A DNA stretch of 64,000 nucleotides from Paludibaculum sp. (GTDB taxonomy: Bacteria > Acidobacteriota > Terriglobia > Bryobacterales > Bryobacteraceae): positions 50,537 through 114,536 of the forward strand of contig JARKQJ010000194.1 in NCBI GenBank assembly GCA_029973955.1, read 5' to 3'. The translations under genes and the position numbers were made by a program. The notes below the pieces were generated by a model. That model saw only the letters and a program-made list of their open reading frames with translations. It was not told where the DNA came from and did not search any database. Shown piece by piece: positions 9,467-17,894 of the stretch; position 1 is the first letter of the stretch; the number at the start of each line of letters is the position of its first letter.

Positions 9467-10231
9467 ATGCTGGAAATCCAGAACCTCTCCAAACTCTTCT
9501 CCGGAATCCCCGCCCTCGATTCAGTCTCCTTTTCCGCCCCGCCCGGCGCCGTCACCGGCTACCTCGGCCCCAACGGCAGCGGCAAGTCCACCACCGTCAA
9601 ACTCATCACAGGCCTCCTCGACCCCTCCGCCGGCGCCATCCTCTGGCGCGGCGCCGACATCCGCCGCGATCCCGACGCCTTCAAAGCCATCCTCGGCTAT
9701 GTCCCCGAAGAGCCCTTCCTCTACCCCCAACTCTCAGGCGCCGAATACCTCGAACTCGCCGGCCAGCTTCGCCTCGTCCCCCCCTCCCACCTATACCCAA
9801 AAATCGAAGCCTTTCTCCGCCAGTTCGATCTCTACGGCGATCGCTTCACCCCCATCGCCTCCTACTCCAAAGGCATGCGCCAGAAAATCCTCCTCGCCGC
9901 CGCCCTCCTCCACGACCCCGAACTCGTCATCCTCGACGAACCCTTCTCCGGCCTCGACGTCCACTCCTCCCTCGTCCTCCGCCACCTCATCCAGTCCCTC
10001 GCCGCCGCCGGTAAAACCGTCCTCTTCTCCTCCCACGAACTCGAAACCGTCGAGCGCGTCTGCTCCCGCGTCGTCATCCTCTATCGCGGCAAAGCCGTCG
10101 CCAACGACTCCGTCGCCAACCTCCGCTCCCTCATGGCCCTCCCCAGCCTCGAGGCCATCTTCACCCAACTCGCCCTCCGCAGCGATCCCCAACTCGCCGC
10201 CACCGCCCTCATGGAGGTCATCCAGTCATGA
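9467..10231 (+). CDS. ABC transporter ATP-binding protein
   Basis: 254 residues from ATG 9467, which has CAGGAG upstream; the frame is open earlier but the family N-terminus MLEIQNLSKLFSG fixes the start. Walker A is GPNGSGKST (residues 38-46). The signature is SYSKGMRQKILLAAALL, Walker B is LVILDEPFSGLD and the H-loop is LFSSHELETVERVC. The closest layout is the CcmA/YhaQ-type exporter ATPase (DrrA-like). Its stop overlaps the start of the permease gene by four bases (ATGA), so the two are translationally coupled and form one transporter at the inner membrane. Substrate unknown. Confidence 0.93.
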   Translation: MLEIQNLSKLFSGIPALDSVSFSAPPGAVTGYLGPNGSGKSTTVKLITGLLDPSAGAILWRGADIRRDPDAFKAILGYVPEEPFLYPQLSGAEYLELAGQLRLVPPSHLYPKIEAFLRQFDLYGDRFTPIASYSKGMRQKILLAAALLHDPELVILDEPFSGLDVHSSLVLRHLIQSLAAAGKTVLFSSHELETVERVCSRVVILYRGKAVANDSVANLRSLMALPSLEAIFTQLALRSDPQLAATALMEVIQS

Positions 10232-11934
10232 CCCGTCTCGAACAGCTCCGCTCCCAGCGCCTCGTCCGCCACTTCACCCACTCCTTCCTCGACAACGACC
10301 TCATCGCCGCCGGTGGCGAACCTCACCAGCTCTTTGTCACCGCCTTTTCCCTCCTCGCCGGCCTCGGCTTCACCCTCTCCGTCCTCTTCACCTTCCGCTA
10401 CTCCATCGCCCTCGACGGCCGACCGCTCGCCGTCCTCCAACAGGCCCACATCTCCGACAACCTCCTCGTCCTCCTCATCACCATGTCCGTCACCGCCCTC
10501 CTCACCGTCATCGCCTGGGACGGCCTCCTCCCCTCCCGCCGCGATGCCATTATCCTCTCCCCCTTCCCCATCCGCGCCTCCGCCATCTTCCGCGCACGCC
10601 TCTTCGCCACCCTCCTCTTTTTCACCATCACCTTCCTCGCCCTCGTCTTCTTCCCCCTCCTCACCCTCCCCATCTGCGAAACCACCTCCTCCCACTTCTC
10701 TGAACTCGTCCGCCGCGCCGCCACCCACCTCCTCTGCGTCTCCGCCGCCGCCTCGTTCATGTTCTTCTCCGTCATCCTCCTCCAGGCCATCCTCCTCGCC
10801 CTCCTGCCCTACGGCCGCTTCCTCCAGCTCTCCTCCCTCCTCCAGATCCTCTGGCTCCTCGCCGCCTTTGCGCTCTTCTTTCTCACCCCCAATCCCGTCG
10901 ACGCCGCGCGCCACCACCTCCACTGGGCGCTCTGGCTCCCGCCCTACTGGTTCCTCGACCTCTGGCAGTCCGCCGCCGGGGGCATCTGGCCCTTCCCCTT
11001 CCACACCGCTTTCCTCGCCCTGCCCGCGGCTCTCCTCTCCGTCGCCGGAGCACTCGTTATCTACGCCGCCACTTACCGCCACGCCCTCCGCAAGGCCGTC
11101 GAAGGCCTCCCCCTCTCCCCCAATGGACCCGGCCTGCTCCACCGCGCCTTCGCCTTCACCCTCAACTCCGCCTTCCTCCGCGACATCCGCCAGCGCGCCA
11201 TCTTCTGGTTCGCCGCCCGTACCCTCTCCCGCCACCGCACACACCGCCTCCTCCTCTCCCTCTACTTCGGCCTCGCCCTCTGCTGGATCCTCTCCGGCGT
11301 CTCCTCCGCCTTCTCCACCGGTTTCGTCCAACTCGCCCTCCAACCCGATCCTTTCACCTGCACCATCCCCCTCACCATCACCGCCGCCCTCCTCATCGGC
11401 ATGCGCGTCCTCTTCAGCCTCCCCGTCGAACTCCGCGCCAACTGGCTCTTCCGCATCGCCGCTCCACCCTCCGACCTCGCCGTCACCTTCGCCGCCCGTA
11501 AACTCCTCGTCATCGTCGCCGTCCTCCCCATGGCCCTCGCCCCCTTCCCCCTCTACGCCTTCTCCTGGGGCCTACCCAAAGCCCTCGCCCACACCTGGTT
11601 CTTCGCCCTCGAATCCGCCATCCTCCTCGAATACCTGATGCACCGCTTCCGCAAGATCCCCTTCACCTGCTCCTGGCTCCCTGGCCAGGGCAACCTCAAG
11701 GTCACCCTCGGCGCCTACTTCATCCAGTTCGGCGCCACGATGAGCATCCTCGGCGCGCTCGAAACCACCGCCCTCACGCGCACCTCCCCCAAGCCCTTCA
11801 TCGGCTTTTCCCTCTTCCTCCTCCTCGTCCTGGCCATCCTAGCCTGGCGCCGCCGCTCCGCCTCCTCCGAACCCTGGTCCATCATCTTCGACGAAAAGCC
11901 CATCTTCGCCGCCAACCCCCTCCATCTCTCCTGA
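10228..11934 (+). CDS. Large ABC transporter permease subunit
   Basis: 568 residues with many hydrophobic segments: near 42-58, 77-98, 128-150, 170-195, 200-218, 255-285, 340-362, 378-395, 425-455 and 500-530. That is at least ten predicted TM helices. No ATPase motif is present. It begins inside the stop of the ATP-binding gene (ATGA), so it is its obligate partner. The sequence resembles ABC-2-type exporters only in topology. Composition is extremely C-rich on the coding strand (CTC, TCC and GCC codons), like other + strand genes here. Substrate and physiological role cannot be read from sequence. Confidence 0.85.
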   Translation: MTRLEQLRSQRLVRHFTHSFLDNDLIAAGGEPHQLFVTAFSLLAGLGFTLSVLFTFRYSIALDGRPLAVLQQAHISDNLLVLLITMSVTALLTVIAWDGLLPSRRDAIILSPFPIRASAIFRARLFATLLFFTITFLALVFFPLLTLPICETTSSHFSELVRRAATHLLCVSAAASFMFFSVILLQAILLALLPYGRFLQLSSLLQILWLLAAFALFFLTPNPVDAARHHLHWALWLPPYWFLDLWQSAAGGIWPFPFHTAFLALPAALLSVAGALVIYAATYRHALRKAVEGLPLSPNGPGLLHRAFAFTLNSAFLRDIRQRAIFWFAARTLSRHRTHRLLLSLYFGLALCWILSGVSSAFSTGFVQLALQPDPFTCTIPLTITAALLIGMRVLFSLPVELRANWLFRIAAPPSDLAVTFAARKLLVIVAVLPMALAPFPLYAFSWGLPKALAHTWFFALESAILLEYLMHRFRKIPFTCSWLPGQGNLKVTLGAYFIQFGATMSILGALETTALTRTSPKPFIGFSLFLLLVLAILAWRRRSASSEPWSIIFDEKPIFAANPLHLS

Positions 11935-11946
11935 TCCCCTACCCAG

Positions 11947-12065
11947 CCCGACTCCCCCAAGGCGCCAGCCTCGGGGCCACACGGCCAAGCCCAATTCCCC
12001 CGAGGCGTCAGCCTCGGGGCCACCCCTCCAAGCCCACTTCCCCCGAGGCGTCAGCCTCGGGGCCA
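11947..12065. repeat. Three tandem hairpin repeats, period about 43 bp
   Basis: Three copies begin near 11947, 11990 and 12033. Each contains a perfect or near-perfect hairpin (arm CCCCGAGGC, loop GTCA, arm GCCTCGGGG) followed by CCAC. The first copy has a degenerate left arm (AAGGCGCC). They lie just downstream of the ABC permease stop. A relative of the same design, with a different stem sequence, is at 49211-49234. The rest of the gap to 12280 holds no gene I can support; it is less GC-rich and contains no recognisable RNA. Confidence 0.85.
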
Positions 12066-12280
12066 CGCGTCCCAGCCCGATTCATGCTTCCGCGGATTTT
12101 GGCAGACGGTCCTGACGCACCGCCGGATCAAGGCAAAGTTACTGATAGGCGAAGAAACAATTCAGGGCGTCAGAACACATCGTGATCTGACAGACAACGG
12201 CGAACGGTTTTTCGCTATACCGCCTGTCCCAGGGCAGTCGTTCCCATTCTTTACTCAACGAAACCCTGCAACACCACGCC

Positions 12281-13372
12281 CTACTGCTTCTTCTTCACGT
12301 CCTTGATCTGCTCTTCTTTCAGCTTCTCTTCCGGAATCGGATCCACATTCGTATCGAACGTGATCGTCGTCTCCGTCCCGAACTTCCGGTAGTTCCGGAA
12401 CTCCGTCTGGTTCTTTACCAGAATCCGGCCTTCCCGCATCTTCATCTCAGACCGCAGCGGCAGCAGGAACGGATTCCCCGAAATCTCGGTGAAGTCGTAA
12501 TCCAGCATCGACTTCGCCTCCTGGATCGGGAACGTCGCCGGCATGTTCTCCGCCTCCATCGTCACCCGCATCACCATCGGCACATCCCGGTCGACATAGA
12601 TCAACCCCCGGTACGCCGGCACCACTTCCATCTGCTTCTGCCAGCTCACATGCCACTTCGACCGCGACTGCTCCACCCGGAACGCATACACATGGCAGAT
12701 CTTCCCCCGCAGCTTCGCCCACCGCTCCCAGTTGAACTCCGCTTGCGTCTCCGGCTCGAAAATCTCCCGCAGCATCGTCCCAAACTCGCCCGTCGACGTC
12801 GCCCCGCCCAACTGGTCGAAGTTGCCCTGCTTCAGATTCCCGTTCACCGAGATCAGCTTGTAATCTTCCTTCTGCTCGAAGTAGCTCAGCCTCGCTGCTA
12901 CCGTGTCCATCAACTGGTACATCTCCAGTCCCGACGGATCCGCATACCGCCGCGTTACCTGCAGGCAGATGAAGTCCGGCAGCCGCTTCGTATAGCTCAG
13001 CGCCAGTTCCCGCGCCTCTGAAATCACCTGCGCCTGCACTTCGCTCGACGGCGGCGGCATCGGCGGAGGCGGCGCCTTCACCGGAGCGTCTTTCACCGGC
13101 GCCGGCAGCGAAGCCGACGCCTGCACCAGGCTCCGCATCGCGTCCGCCGCCTTCGGTCCTAACCCCTCCCCCAGCATCTCCTCGATGTCCCGCTCCGTCA
13201 GCTTCTCCGTCATCGTGACCTTCTTCACGTAGTCGGCCACCTGCTTGTCCTGGTGCTGCAGCTTGATCGACGAGCGCAGTACATTCTTCAACTGCGCCAC
13301 CGACAGCTTCATGCCCTGCCCGAAGAGCAGCGCCGCGCACAACCACACACTCAGAGCGATCCGCTTTGTCAT
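12281..13372 (-). CDS. Conserved secreted protein of unknown function
   Basis: 363 residues. A signal peptide (MTKRIALSVWLCAALLFGQG) precedes a helical region (25-95, with SVAQLKNVLRSSIKLQHQDK). A Pro-rich linker at about 97-108 (APPPPMPPP) follows, then a long beta-rich domain beginning ISEARELALSYTKRLPDFICLQVTRR. The C-terminal half includes YRGLIYVDRDVPMVMRVTME and SMLDYDFTEISGNPFLLPLRSEMKMREG. That half resembles outer-membrane-lipoprotein-sorting or DUF3108-type sheets. The tail is Lys-rich (KDVKKKQ). This design recurs in Acidobacteria without an assigned function. It is 4 bp from the stop of the SGNH hydrolase gene and likely its operon partner. Confidence 0.75.
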   Translation of the reverse strand: MTKRIALSVWLCAALLFGQGMKLSVAQLKNVLRSSIKLQHQDKQVADYVKKVTMTEKLTERDIEEMLGEGLGPKAADAMRSLVQASASLPAPVKDAPVKAPPPPMPPPSSEVQAQVISEARELALSYTKRLPDFICLQVTRRYADPSGLEMYQLMDTVAARLSYFEQKEDYKLISVNGNLKQGNFDQLGGATSTGEFGTMLREIFEPETQAEFNWERWAKLRGKICHVYAFRVEQSRSKWHVSWQKQMEVVPAYRGLIYVDRDVPMVMRVTMEAENMPATFPIQEAKSMLDYDFTEISGNPFLLPLRSEMKMREGRILVKNQTEFRNYRKFGTETTITFDTNVDPIPEEKLKEEQIKDVKKKQ

Positions 13373-13376
13373 GCCT

Positions 13377-14456
13377 CTAGAATAGACGTCGCTTCTTCAC
13401 CGCTGGTTTTGCGGGATTCAGGGTCTTTTCGATCGCCTCCAGCACCAGCGGCGCCATCACCCGGTACCCTGTCGGGTTCGGATGCAGCCCGTCATCCGCC
13501 ATGTTCGGCATCAACTGCCCGTCCACGCCCGCCATCGCCGGATGGTAGTTCACATAGACGTACCCGCGCTTATCGCATTGCGCCAGCAGCCACTTGTTCA
13601 TCTCCTGAATCGCCCACAACGGCCGCTGCTTCGTCCGCTCATAGCTCGGGTTGGCCTGCTTGTTGTGATCCGACACCGGCAGAATGCTCTCCACGATCAC
13701 CTTGATCTTGTACGCGTCCGCCAGGTCGAACATCATCGTGAAATTGTTCTGGATCGCCCCCGGCTCCACCCCCCGCGCGATGTCGTTCGTCCCCGCCAGG
13801 ATGATCACCGCCGCCGGCTGCGGCCCCACCACGTCCTGCACAAACCGGCCCAGCATCTGCCCCGTGATCTGCCCGCTGATCCCGCGGTTCACGAAATCTT
13901 TCCCCGGGAAATACTCGTTCAGCCTCCACCCGTCCGTGATCGAGTCCCCCAGAAACACCACGCGCCCGTTCTGAGCCCCCGGTTTCGCCAGCGTCGCGTT
14001 CGCATCCTTGTACCGCTTGAGGTTGTCCCTATCCGGCGACCGCAGCTCCGCCTGGATCTGATCCACCTGCCGCAGAAAATACCCTTCTATCAACTGCAGC
14101 TCTTCCCGCAGTTCGGCCAACTGCTGCTTCGCCATCGCCGGATAGTTCTCCGGCTTCGGCACCGCATCCGCAATCAGCAGATACGCCCGTAGATTCCCCA
14201 TGAACTTGTAGTGCATCTGCGGATTCCGCAACCCCAGAAACTGCAGGCTCTCGATCACTCCCCGCATGTTCTCCACCAGCGGCATCCCCGCCCGCCCCAG
14301 CTCCGGGCTCGCCACCCCGCCCGCTTCCATCAACTGCAGCACCTTCTGGTAATGCCCCATCACCTGCTGGTCCGTCAATCTCGGCGCCGCCTGCTCCTGG
14401 CCCCACGCCGCCACCGTTCCCATCGTAGCCAGCACCGCAATCGTCAACGTCCGCAT
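13377..14456 (-). CDS. Secreted SGNH/GDSL-family hydrolase
   Basis: 359 residues from ATG 14456 (MRTLTIAVLATMGTVAAWGQ, a signal peptide); the frame is open further upstream but the coding start sits 2 bp after the stop of the DUF3108 gene. The SGNH blocks are all present. Block I is VVFLGDSITDGW with the nucleophile Ser, block II is VNRGISGQITGQML, block III is IILAGTNDIARG with Asn, and block V is DGLHPNPTGY with the Asp-His pair. Such enzymes remove acyl groups from carbohydrates or lipids; the exact substrate is unknown. An N-terminal helical extension of about 170 residues precedes the catalytic domain, which is longer than usual. Confidence 0.9.
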   Translation of the reverse strand: MRTLTIAVLATMGTVAAWGQEQAAPRLTDQQVMGHYQKVLQLMEAGGVASPELGRAGMPLVENMRGVIESLQFLGLRNPQMHYKFMGNLRAYLLIADAVPKPENYPAMAKQQLAELREELQLIEGYFLRQVDQIQAELRSPDRDNLKRYKDANATLAKPGAQNGRVVFLGDSITDGWRLNEYFPGKDFVNRGISGQITGQMLGRFVQDVVGPQPAAVIILAGTNDIARGVEPGAIQNNFTMMFDLADAYKIKVIVESILPVSDHNKQANPSYERTKQRPLWAIQEMNKWLLAQCDKRGYVYVNYHPAMAGVDGQLMPNMADDGLHPNPTGYRVMAPLVLEAIEKTLNPAKPAVKKRRLF

Positions 14457-14458
14457 CG

Positions 14459-15181
14459 CTATTGCACCTTTTCCAGTTGAAGCGTCATATTGCCCACATA
14501 GAACGGAAGCTGCACCCGGATCTGCACCGGCAGCCTCTTCTCGTCTTCCGTCACCCATACAAACAACCGCCCCTTCCGCGCGTAGATCACCCCATTGAAC
14601 ATGAACGCCTCATACTTCATCGCCCGGAACTCGCCCAGCGGCGTCTTCACCGTCTCCACGCCCTGCGCCTCCACCTTCACCATCGCCAGCCGCTTCCCAT
14701 CGCTCACCGGCATCTCCGTCGCCGCCCCTGCCGCCAGCTTCAGGTGCCGCATCCTCTGCAGCCCCCCCGATGGCTCGTGCACGCACGCCGGAATCTCCAT
14801 CTCTTTCGCCAGTACCGTCGCCCCGCTCGTCATGTCTTTCTCCAGGTAGGCGCTCCGCTTCCTGGCCCGGTCGAACGTCACCTTCGTCTCCCGGTTCCGC
14901 TTCCCCTCGTGCGCCTCCAAGTGCAGCGACGTGGCGCACCATCCCTGGTCGAACTGCGCCCGGTACGTGTCATCCACCTTCAGGAACGACGACACCAATC
15001 CCACCGACTTCAGCGTCAGATCGCTCTGCCGCTCCCCCGTGTACTTCAACTGCACTTCGCCCGCGCGCACAAAACGCCACTCCACGCCATACGACAACGT
15101 CTCCGGCTGCTGCCCTCGCAGCACCACGCACGCCAGCAACGCCAGAACCAATCTCATCTTCCCCAGTCTGGCATTTTGCAC
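14459..15181 (-). CDS. DUF3108 domain protein, secreted
   Basis: 240 residues from a GTG at 15181, which has GAGGGG five bases upstream; an ATG at 15157 is an alternative. The signal peptide includes MRLVLALLACVVLRG. The mature part shows the DUF3108 pattern: LSYGVEWRFVRAGEVQLKYTG, VDDTYRAQFDQGWCATSLHLEAHEGKR, VKTPLGEFRAMKYEAFMFNG, and a final KRLPVQIRVQLPFYVGNMTLQLEKV. This family is periplasmic and poorly characterised. It is the first gene of a likely minus-strand set with the SGNH hydrolase (2 bp apart) and the secreted protein after it. Confidence 0.85.
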   Translation of the reverse strand: MQNARLGKMRLVLALLACVVLRGQQPETLSYGVEWRFVRAGEVQLKYTGERQSDLTLKSVGLVSSFLKVDDTYRAQFDQGWCATSLHLEAHEGKRNRETKVTFDRARKRSAYLEKDMTSGATVLAKEMEIPACVHEPSGGLQRMRHLKLAAGAATEMPVSDGKRLAMVKVEAQGVETVKTPLGEFRAMKYEAFMFNGVIYARKGRLFVWVTEDEKRLPVQIRVQLPFYVGNMTLQLEKVQ

Positions 15182-15206
15182 ACCGTCCCCTCAATCGCCC
15201 CACCGC

Positions 15207-16442
15207 TCAGGCCCGCACCACCACCGCACTCTTCAACACGCTCTCCTCCAGCTCCACCCCCAGCCCTGGCCCTGTCGGAACCTTCAACATCCCCTTCTCG
15301 CTCTTCAGCGACGAGGTCGAGCACCGCACCGGCAGGTTGTCGTCCTCCCCCTTGTACTCCTGGTGCGCCCCCGGATCGTCAATGCACGACGCGAAATGCG
15401 CCACATACAGGAACCCCAGACCGCCGCCCGACATGTGCGGTGTGCACGGCAACCCCGCCGCGTTCGCCATCCGCGCCACCTTCACCGCCCGCATCAGCCC
15501 GCCGCTATACAGCAGATCCGGCTGGATTACCTGCGCCGTCCCCGTCTCAATGATCCGCCGGAACCCCCGCACGCTCATCTCTTCCTCTCCCAAGGCAATC
15601 GGGATCTCCAGCGCATCGGCGATCTTCTTCGTCTCGTCATAATAGTCGAACGGCGCCGGCTCCTCGAAGAATCCAAACTTCTGCTCCTCCAGCAGCCGGC
15701 CGATCCGGATCGCCATCGCCACGTCGTACGATCCGTTCCCGTCCCCATAGATCGCCATCCCCGGCCCAAACGTCTTCCGCGTCAATGGAATCAGCGCCAG
15801 GTCCCGCCGCGTCGACGCATCGTCATACCGCATCCGCGCCCCCAGCCGGAACTTGATCGCCTGCGCTCCCGTCTCCGCCACCAGCTTCTGCAGGTACGCG
15901 ATCTCATCCTCCGGCGGATTCCCTCGATGTCCGCTCGCCCGGTATACCGGAATCTCCCGCCGCTTCACCGTCCCAAACAGCTCGCCCAGCGGTCTTCCCG
16001 CCGCCTTCCCCATCAGGTCCAGAATCGCGATCTCCACCACTGCCATCGACACCCAGAACGGCAGCCCCTGCCACTTATAATTCGAATCCGCCAGATACGC
16101 CTCATGAAACACGCGCTCAAGATCCCGCGCGTCTTTCCCCGCGAAATGCGGCGCCACCTTCTTCACCAGGATCGGGTACGCCGCGCTCATCACCGAACTG
16201 TGCGCGTCCGCATACCCCTCCAGCCCGCCGCCGCGCGCCCTCACGATGAAGTTCTTCCCGGACTTCAGCAGCTCCACACTCTCGATCTTCAGCGGCTCCT
16301 TCAATACGCCTGCCCGCAACACGGGCGCCGCCATGATCTTCTCCAGCTTGGCGCTCAGCTCCGCGCTGGGACTCTGAGCCCCGGTCGCGCCCGCCATCCC
16401 CAGCGCGCCTGCCTGCTTCATCCAGTCACGTCTGTTCGTCAT
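15207..16442 (-). CDS. Mandelate racemase/muconate-lactonising-type enolase-superfamily enzyme, Tat-exported
   Basis: 411 residues. The N-terminus MTNRRDWMKQAGALGMAG has an RR motif of a Tat signal. The capping domain covers about 40-170. The barrel holds the superfamily metal ligands: Asp in AIYGDGNGSYD, Glu in FFEEPAPFDYYDE, and Glu in ALGEEEMSVRG. A KFR segment follows the second strand (AIKFRLGARM), where MR-group enzymes carry their catalytic Lys, and a His lies in TPHMSGGGLG. Acid-sugar dehydration or racemisation is the likely chemistry; the substrate is not determined by these residues. It is 25 bp from the DUF3108 gene's start, and 28 bp from the Gfo/Idh gene's stop. Confidence 0.88.
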   Translation of the reverse strand: MTNRRDWMKQAGALGMAGATGAQSPSAELSAKLEKIMAAPVLRAGVLKEPLKIESVELLKSGKNFIVRARGGGLEGYADAHSSVMSAAYPILVKKVAPHFAGKDARDLERVFHEAYLADSNYKWQGLPFWVSMAVVEIAILDLMGKAAGRPLGELFGTVKRREIPVYRASGHRGNPPEDEIAYLQKLVAETGAQAIKFRLGARMRYDDASTRRDLALIPLTRKTFGPGMAIYGDGNGSYDVAMAIRIGRLLEEQKFGFFEEPAPFDYYDETKKIADALEIPIALGEEEMSVRGFRRIIETGTAQVIQPDLLYSGGLMRAVKVARMANAAGLPCTPHMSGGGLGFLYVAHFASCIDDPGAHQEYKGEDDNLPVRCSTSSLKSEKGMLKVPTGPGLGVELEESVLKSAVVVRA

Positions 16443-16470
16443 CGCCCGCCATTATATGCCCCGCCCGCTC

Positions 16471-17652
16471 CTAAAACTCCACTTTCCACGCCTCCGTGTT
16501 CCACTTCACTCTCCGCCCCGTCTTCAGCGAGATGTTCGCCATCTGCACCACCAGCGCCGCCTGGAACCCCAACACCATCGGAGCCGTCGGCCTCTTCCGC
16601 GTCCGCACGCACTCCAGGAAGTTCTGCACATGCAGATCCGTCGCCCACCCGAATCCCTTCTCTGACCGCTTCTCCACCGCCGGCGTCTCCTCCGACCCCT
16701 GCCGGTACACCCTGCAATCCTCCCGCCCGATATCCATCCGCGCCTGGTCCCCGTCCAGATGGTTCATCTGGTCGTTCCGGCTCTTGTACTTCATCGCCGC
16801 GTAGTTCACCTGGAACACCCCAATGAAATCCTCCGGATACTCCGCCGTCACCACCACGGACTCCGGTGTGTCGAACCCCTCCCGGTGCGGCCGTCCCGCC
16901 GCCGCCGTCACCGCACTCGGATAGCTCGCGCTCATCAGCAGGTGAATCCCGTCATAGACGTGCGCCCCCTGGTCCGCCACGATCCCACCCGCATAATCCG
17001 CATAGTTGCGCCAGTTCCTGAATAGATCCGGATTCATCGCCACCCGCTTCTTCAGCGGCCCTTGCCACTGCTCCCAATCGAGTACGCCCTCCAGTTTCTC
17101 CACCGGCTTTCCGCCCAGATAGTTGTTCAACCACCACGACCGCACCATCCGCACCTTCCCCAACTGCCCCGATGTCACAATCTCCCGCCCCTGCAGATAC
17201 AGATCGTAGCTCCGCCGCTGCATCCCCACCTGGATGATCTGCTTCGTCTTCCGCTCCGCCTCCACCAGCGCCACACCCTCTTCCGGCGTCCGGCACAGCG
17301 GCTTCTCCACGTACACGTCCTTGCCCGCCGCTATCGCGTCCAGCACCATCTGCGCGTGCCAGTGCTCCGGCGTCGCAATCAGCACCGCCTGGATCCCCCT
17401 GTCCTCCAGCAACTGCCTGTAATTCCTGTACGCCTTCGGCGCGCTCCCGCCCTTCTTTGCCGTCGAAATGCCCCGCTCCAGGTTCGGTTCATAGACATCG
17501 CAGAGCGCCGCCACTCGTAACGCCGGGTCCTTCTGAAACACCGTCATCACGAACGTCCCTCTCCCGCCCGCTCCAATCACCCCCAGCTTGACCTCGTCCG
17601 AAGCCGCGGCCGCCTTCATCCCGGCCGCCATCAGAAACGCTCTGCGATTCAT
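16471..17652 (-). CDS. Gfo/Idh/MocA-family oxidoreductase, Tat-exported
   Basis: 393 residues. It begins MNRRAFLMAAGMKAAAAS, a short Tat signal. The Rossmann motif is GVIGAGGRGT at about 24-33, followed by AALCDVYEP. The family motif DVYVEKPLCRTPEEG is near residue 117, with ATPEHWHAQM before it. The C-terminal sheet domain includes the GGIVADQGAHVYDG segment with catalytic His. These enzymes oxidise or reduce sugars and inositols with NAD(P). The exported form is typical of Planctomycetes and Acidobacteria. It is followed 28 bp later on the same strand by the enolase-family enzyme, which suggests a shared sugar-acid pathway. Confidence 0.9.
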   Translation of the reverse strand: MNRRAFLMAAGMKAAAASDEVKLGVIGAGGRGTFVMTVFQKDPALRVAALCDVYEPNLERGISTAKKGGSAPKAYRNYRQLLEDRGIQAVLIATPEHWHAQMVLDAIAAGKDVYVEKPLCRTPEEGVALVEAERKTKQIIQVGMQRRSYDLYLQGREIVTSGQLGKVRMVRSWWLNNYLGGKPVEKLEGVLDWEQWQGPLKKRVAMNPDLFRNWRNYADYAGGIVADQGAHVYDGIHLLMSASYPSAVTAAAGRPHREGFDTPESVVVTAEYPEDFIGVFQVNYAAMKYKSRNDQMNHLDGDQARMDIGREDCRVYRQGSEETPAVEKRSEKGFGWATDLHVQNFLECVRTRKRPTAPMVLGFQAALVVQMANISLKTGRRVKWNTEAWKVEF

Positions 17653-17687
17653 AGTTCAAGAATCCTCTCCAATGAATCTACTCCCGT

Positions 17688-17894
17688 ATGGCCGAGCCGA
17701 CCAACACCCCCGCCCCCGTTCTCTTCTACTTCTACGCCTCCAACCTCCTCACCCTCCGCGCCTCCCTCCTCCAGGCCGGCCTCACCCCCAGCGAAATCCG
17801 CTACCCTGAATACCTTCCGGAAGGCGAATTCACTCTCAACGATCCGGACGGCTACCGCCTCTTCATCGCCCAATCCACGCCCGACACCCCTTAG
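17688..17894 (+). CDS. Short VOC/glyoxalase-like protein, half-domain
   Basis: 68 residues. The sequence FYFYASNLLTLRASLLQAGLTPSEIRYPEYLPEGEFTLNDPDGYRLFIAQ matches the second half of a vicinal-oxygen-chelate (glyoxalase/bleomycin-resistance) domain: a 'l..L...G' helix, a strand with a Glu metal position, and DPDGY.L. The first half of the usual 120-residue domain is missing, so it is either a fragment of a decayed gene or a stand-alone half-domain. It is divergent from the Gfo/Idh gene and convergent with the GntR gene, overlapping its 3' end by 4 bp. Confidence 0.55.
   Translation: MAEPTNTPAPVLFYFYASNLLTLRASLLQAGLTPSEIRYPEYLPEGEFTLNDPDGYRLFIAQSTPDTP

Noticed and set aside
10081..11343. 420-codon minus-strand frame opposite the ABC permease
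   Set aside because: Almost entirely Glu/Gly; antisense shadow of Leu/Ser/Pro codons.
11947..12065. CRISPR array
   Set aside because: Three short hairpin units with period about 43, no spacers of uniform length, no cas genes.
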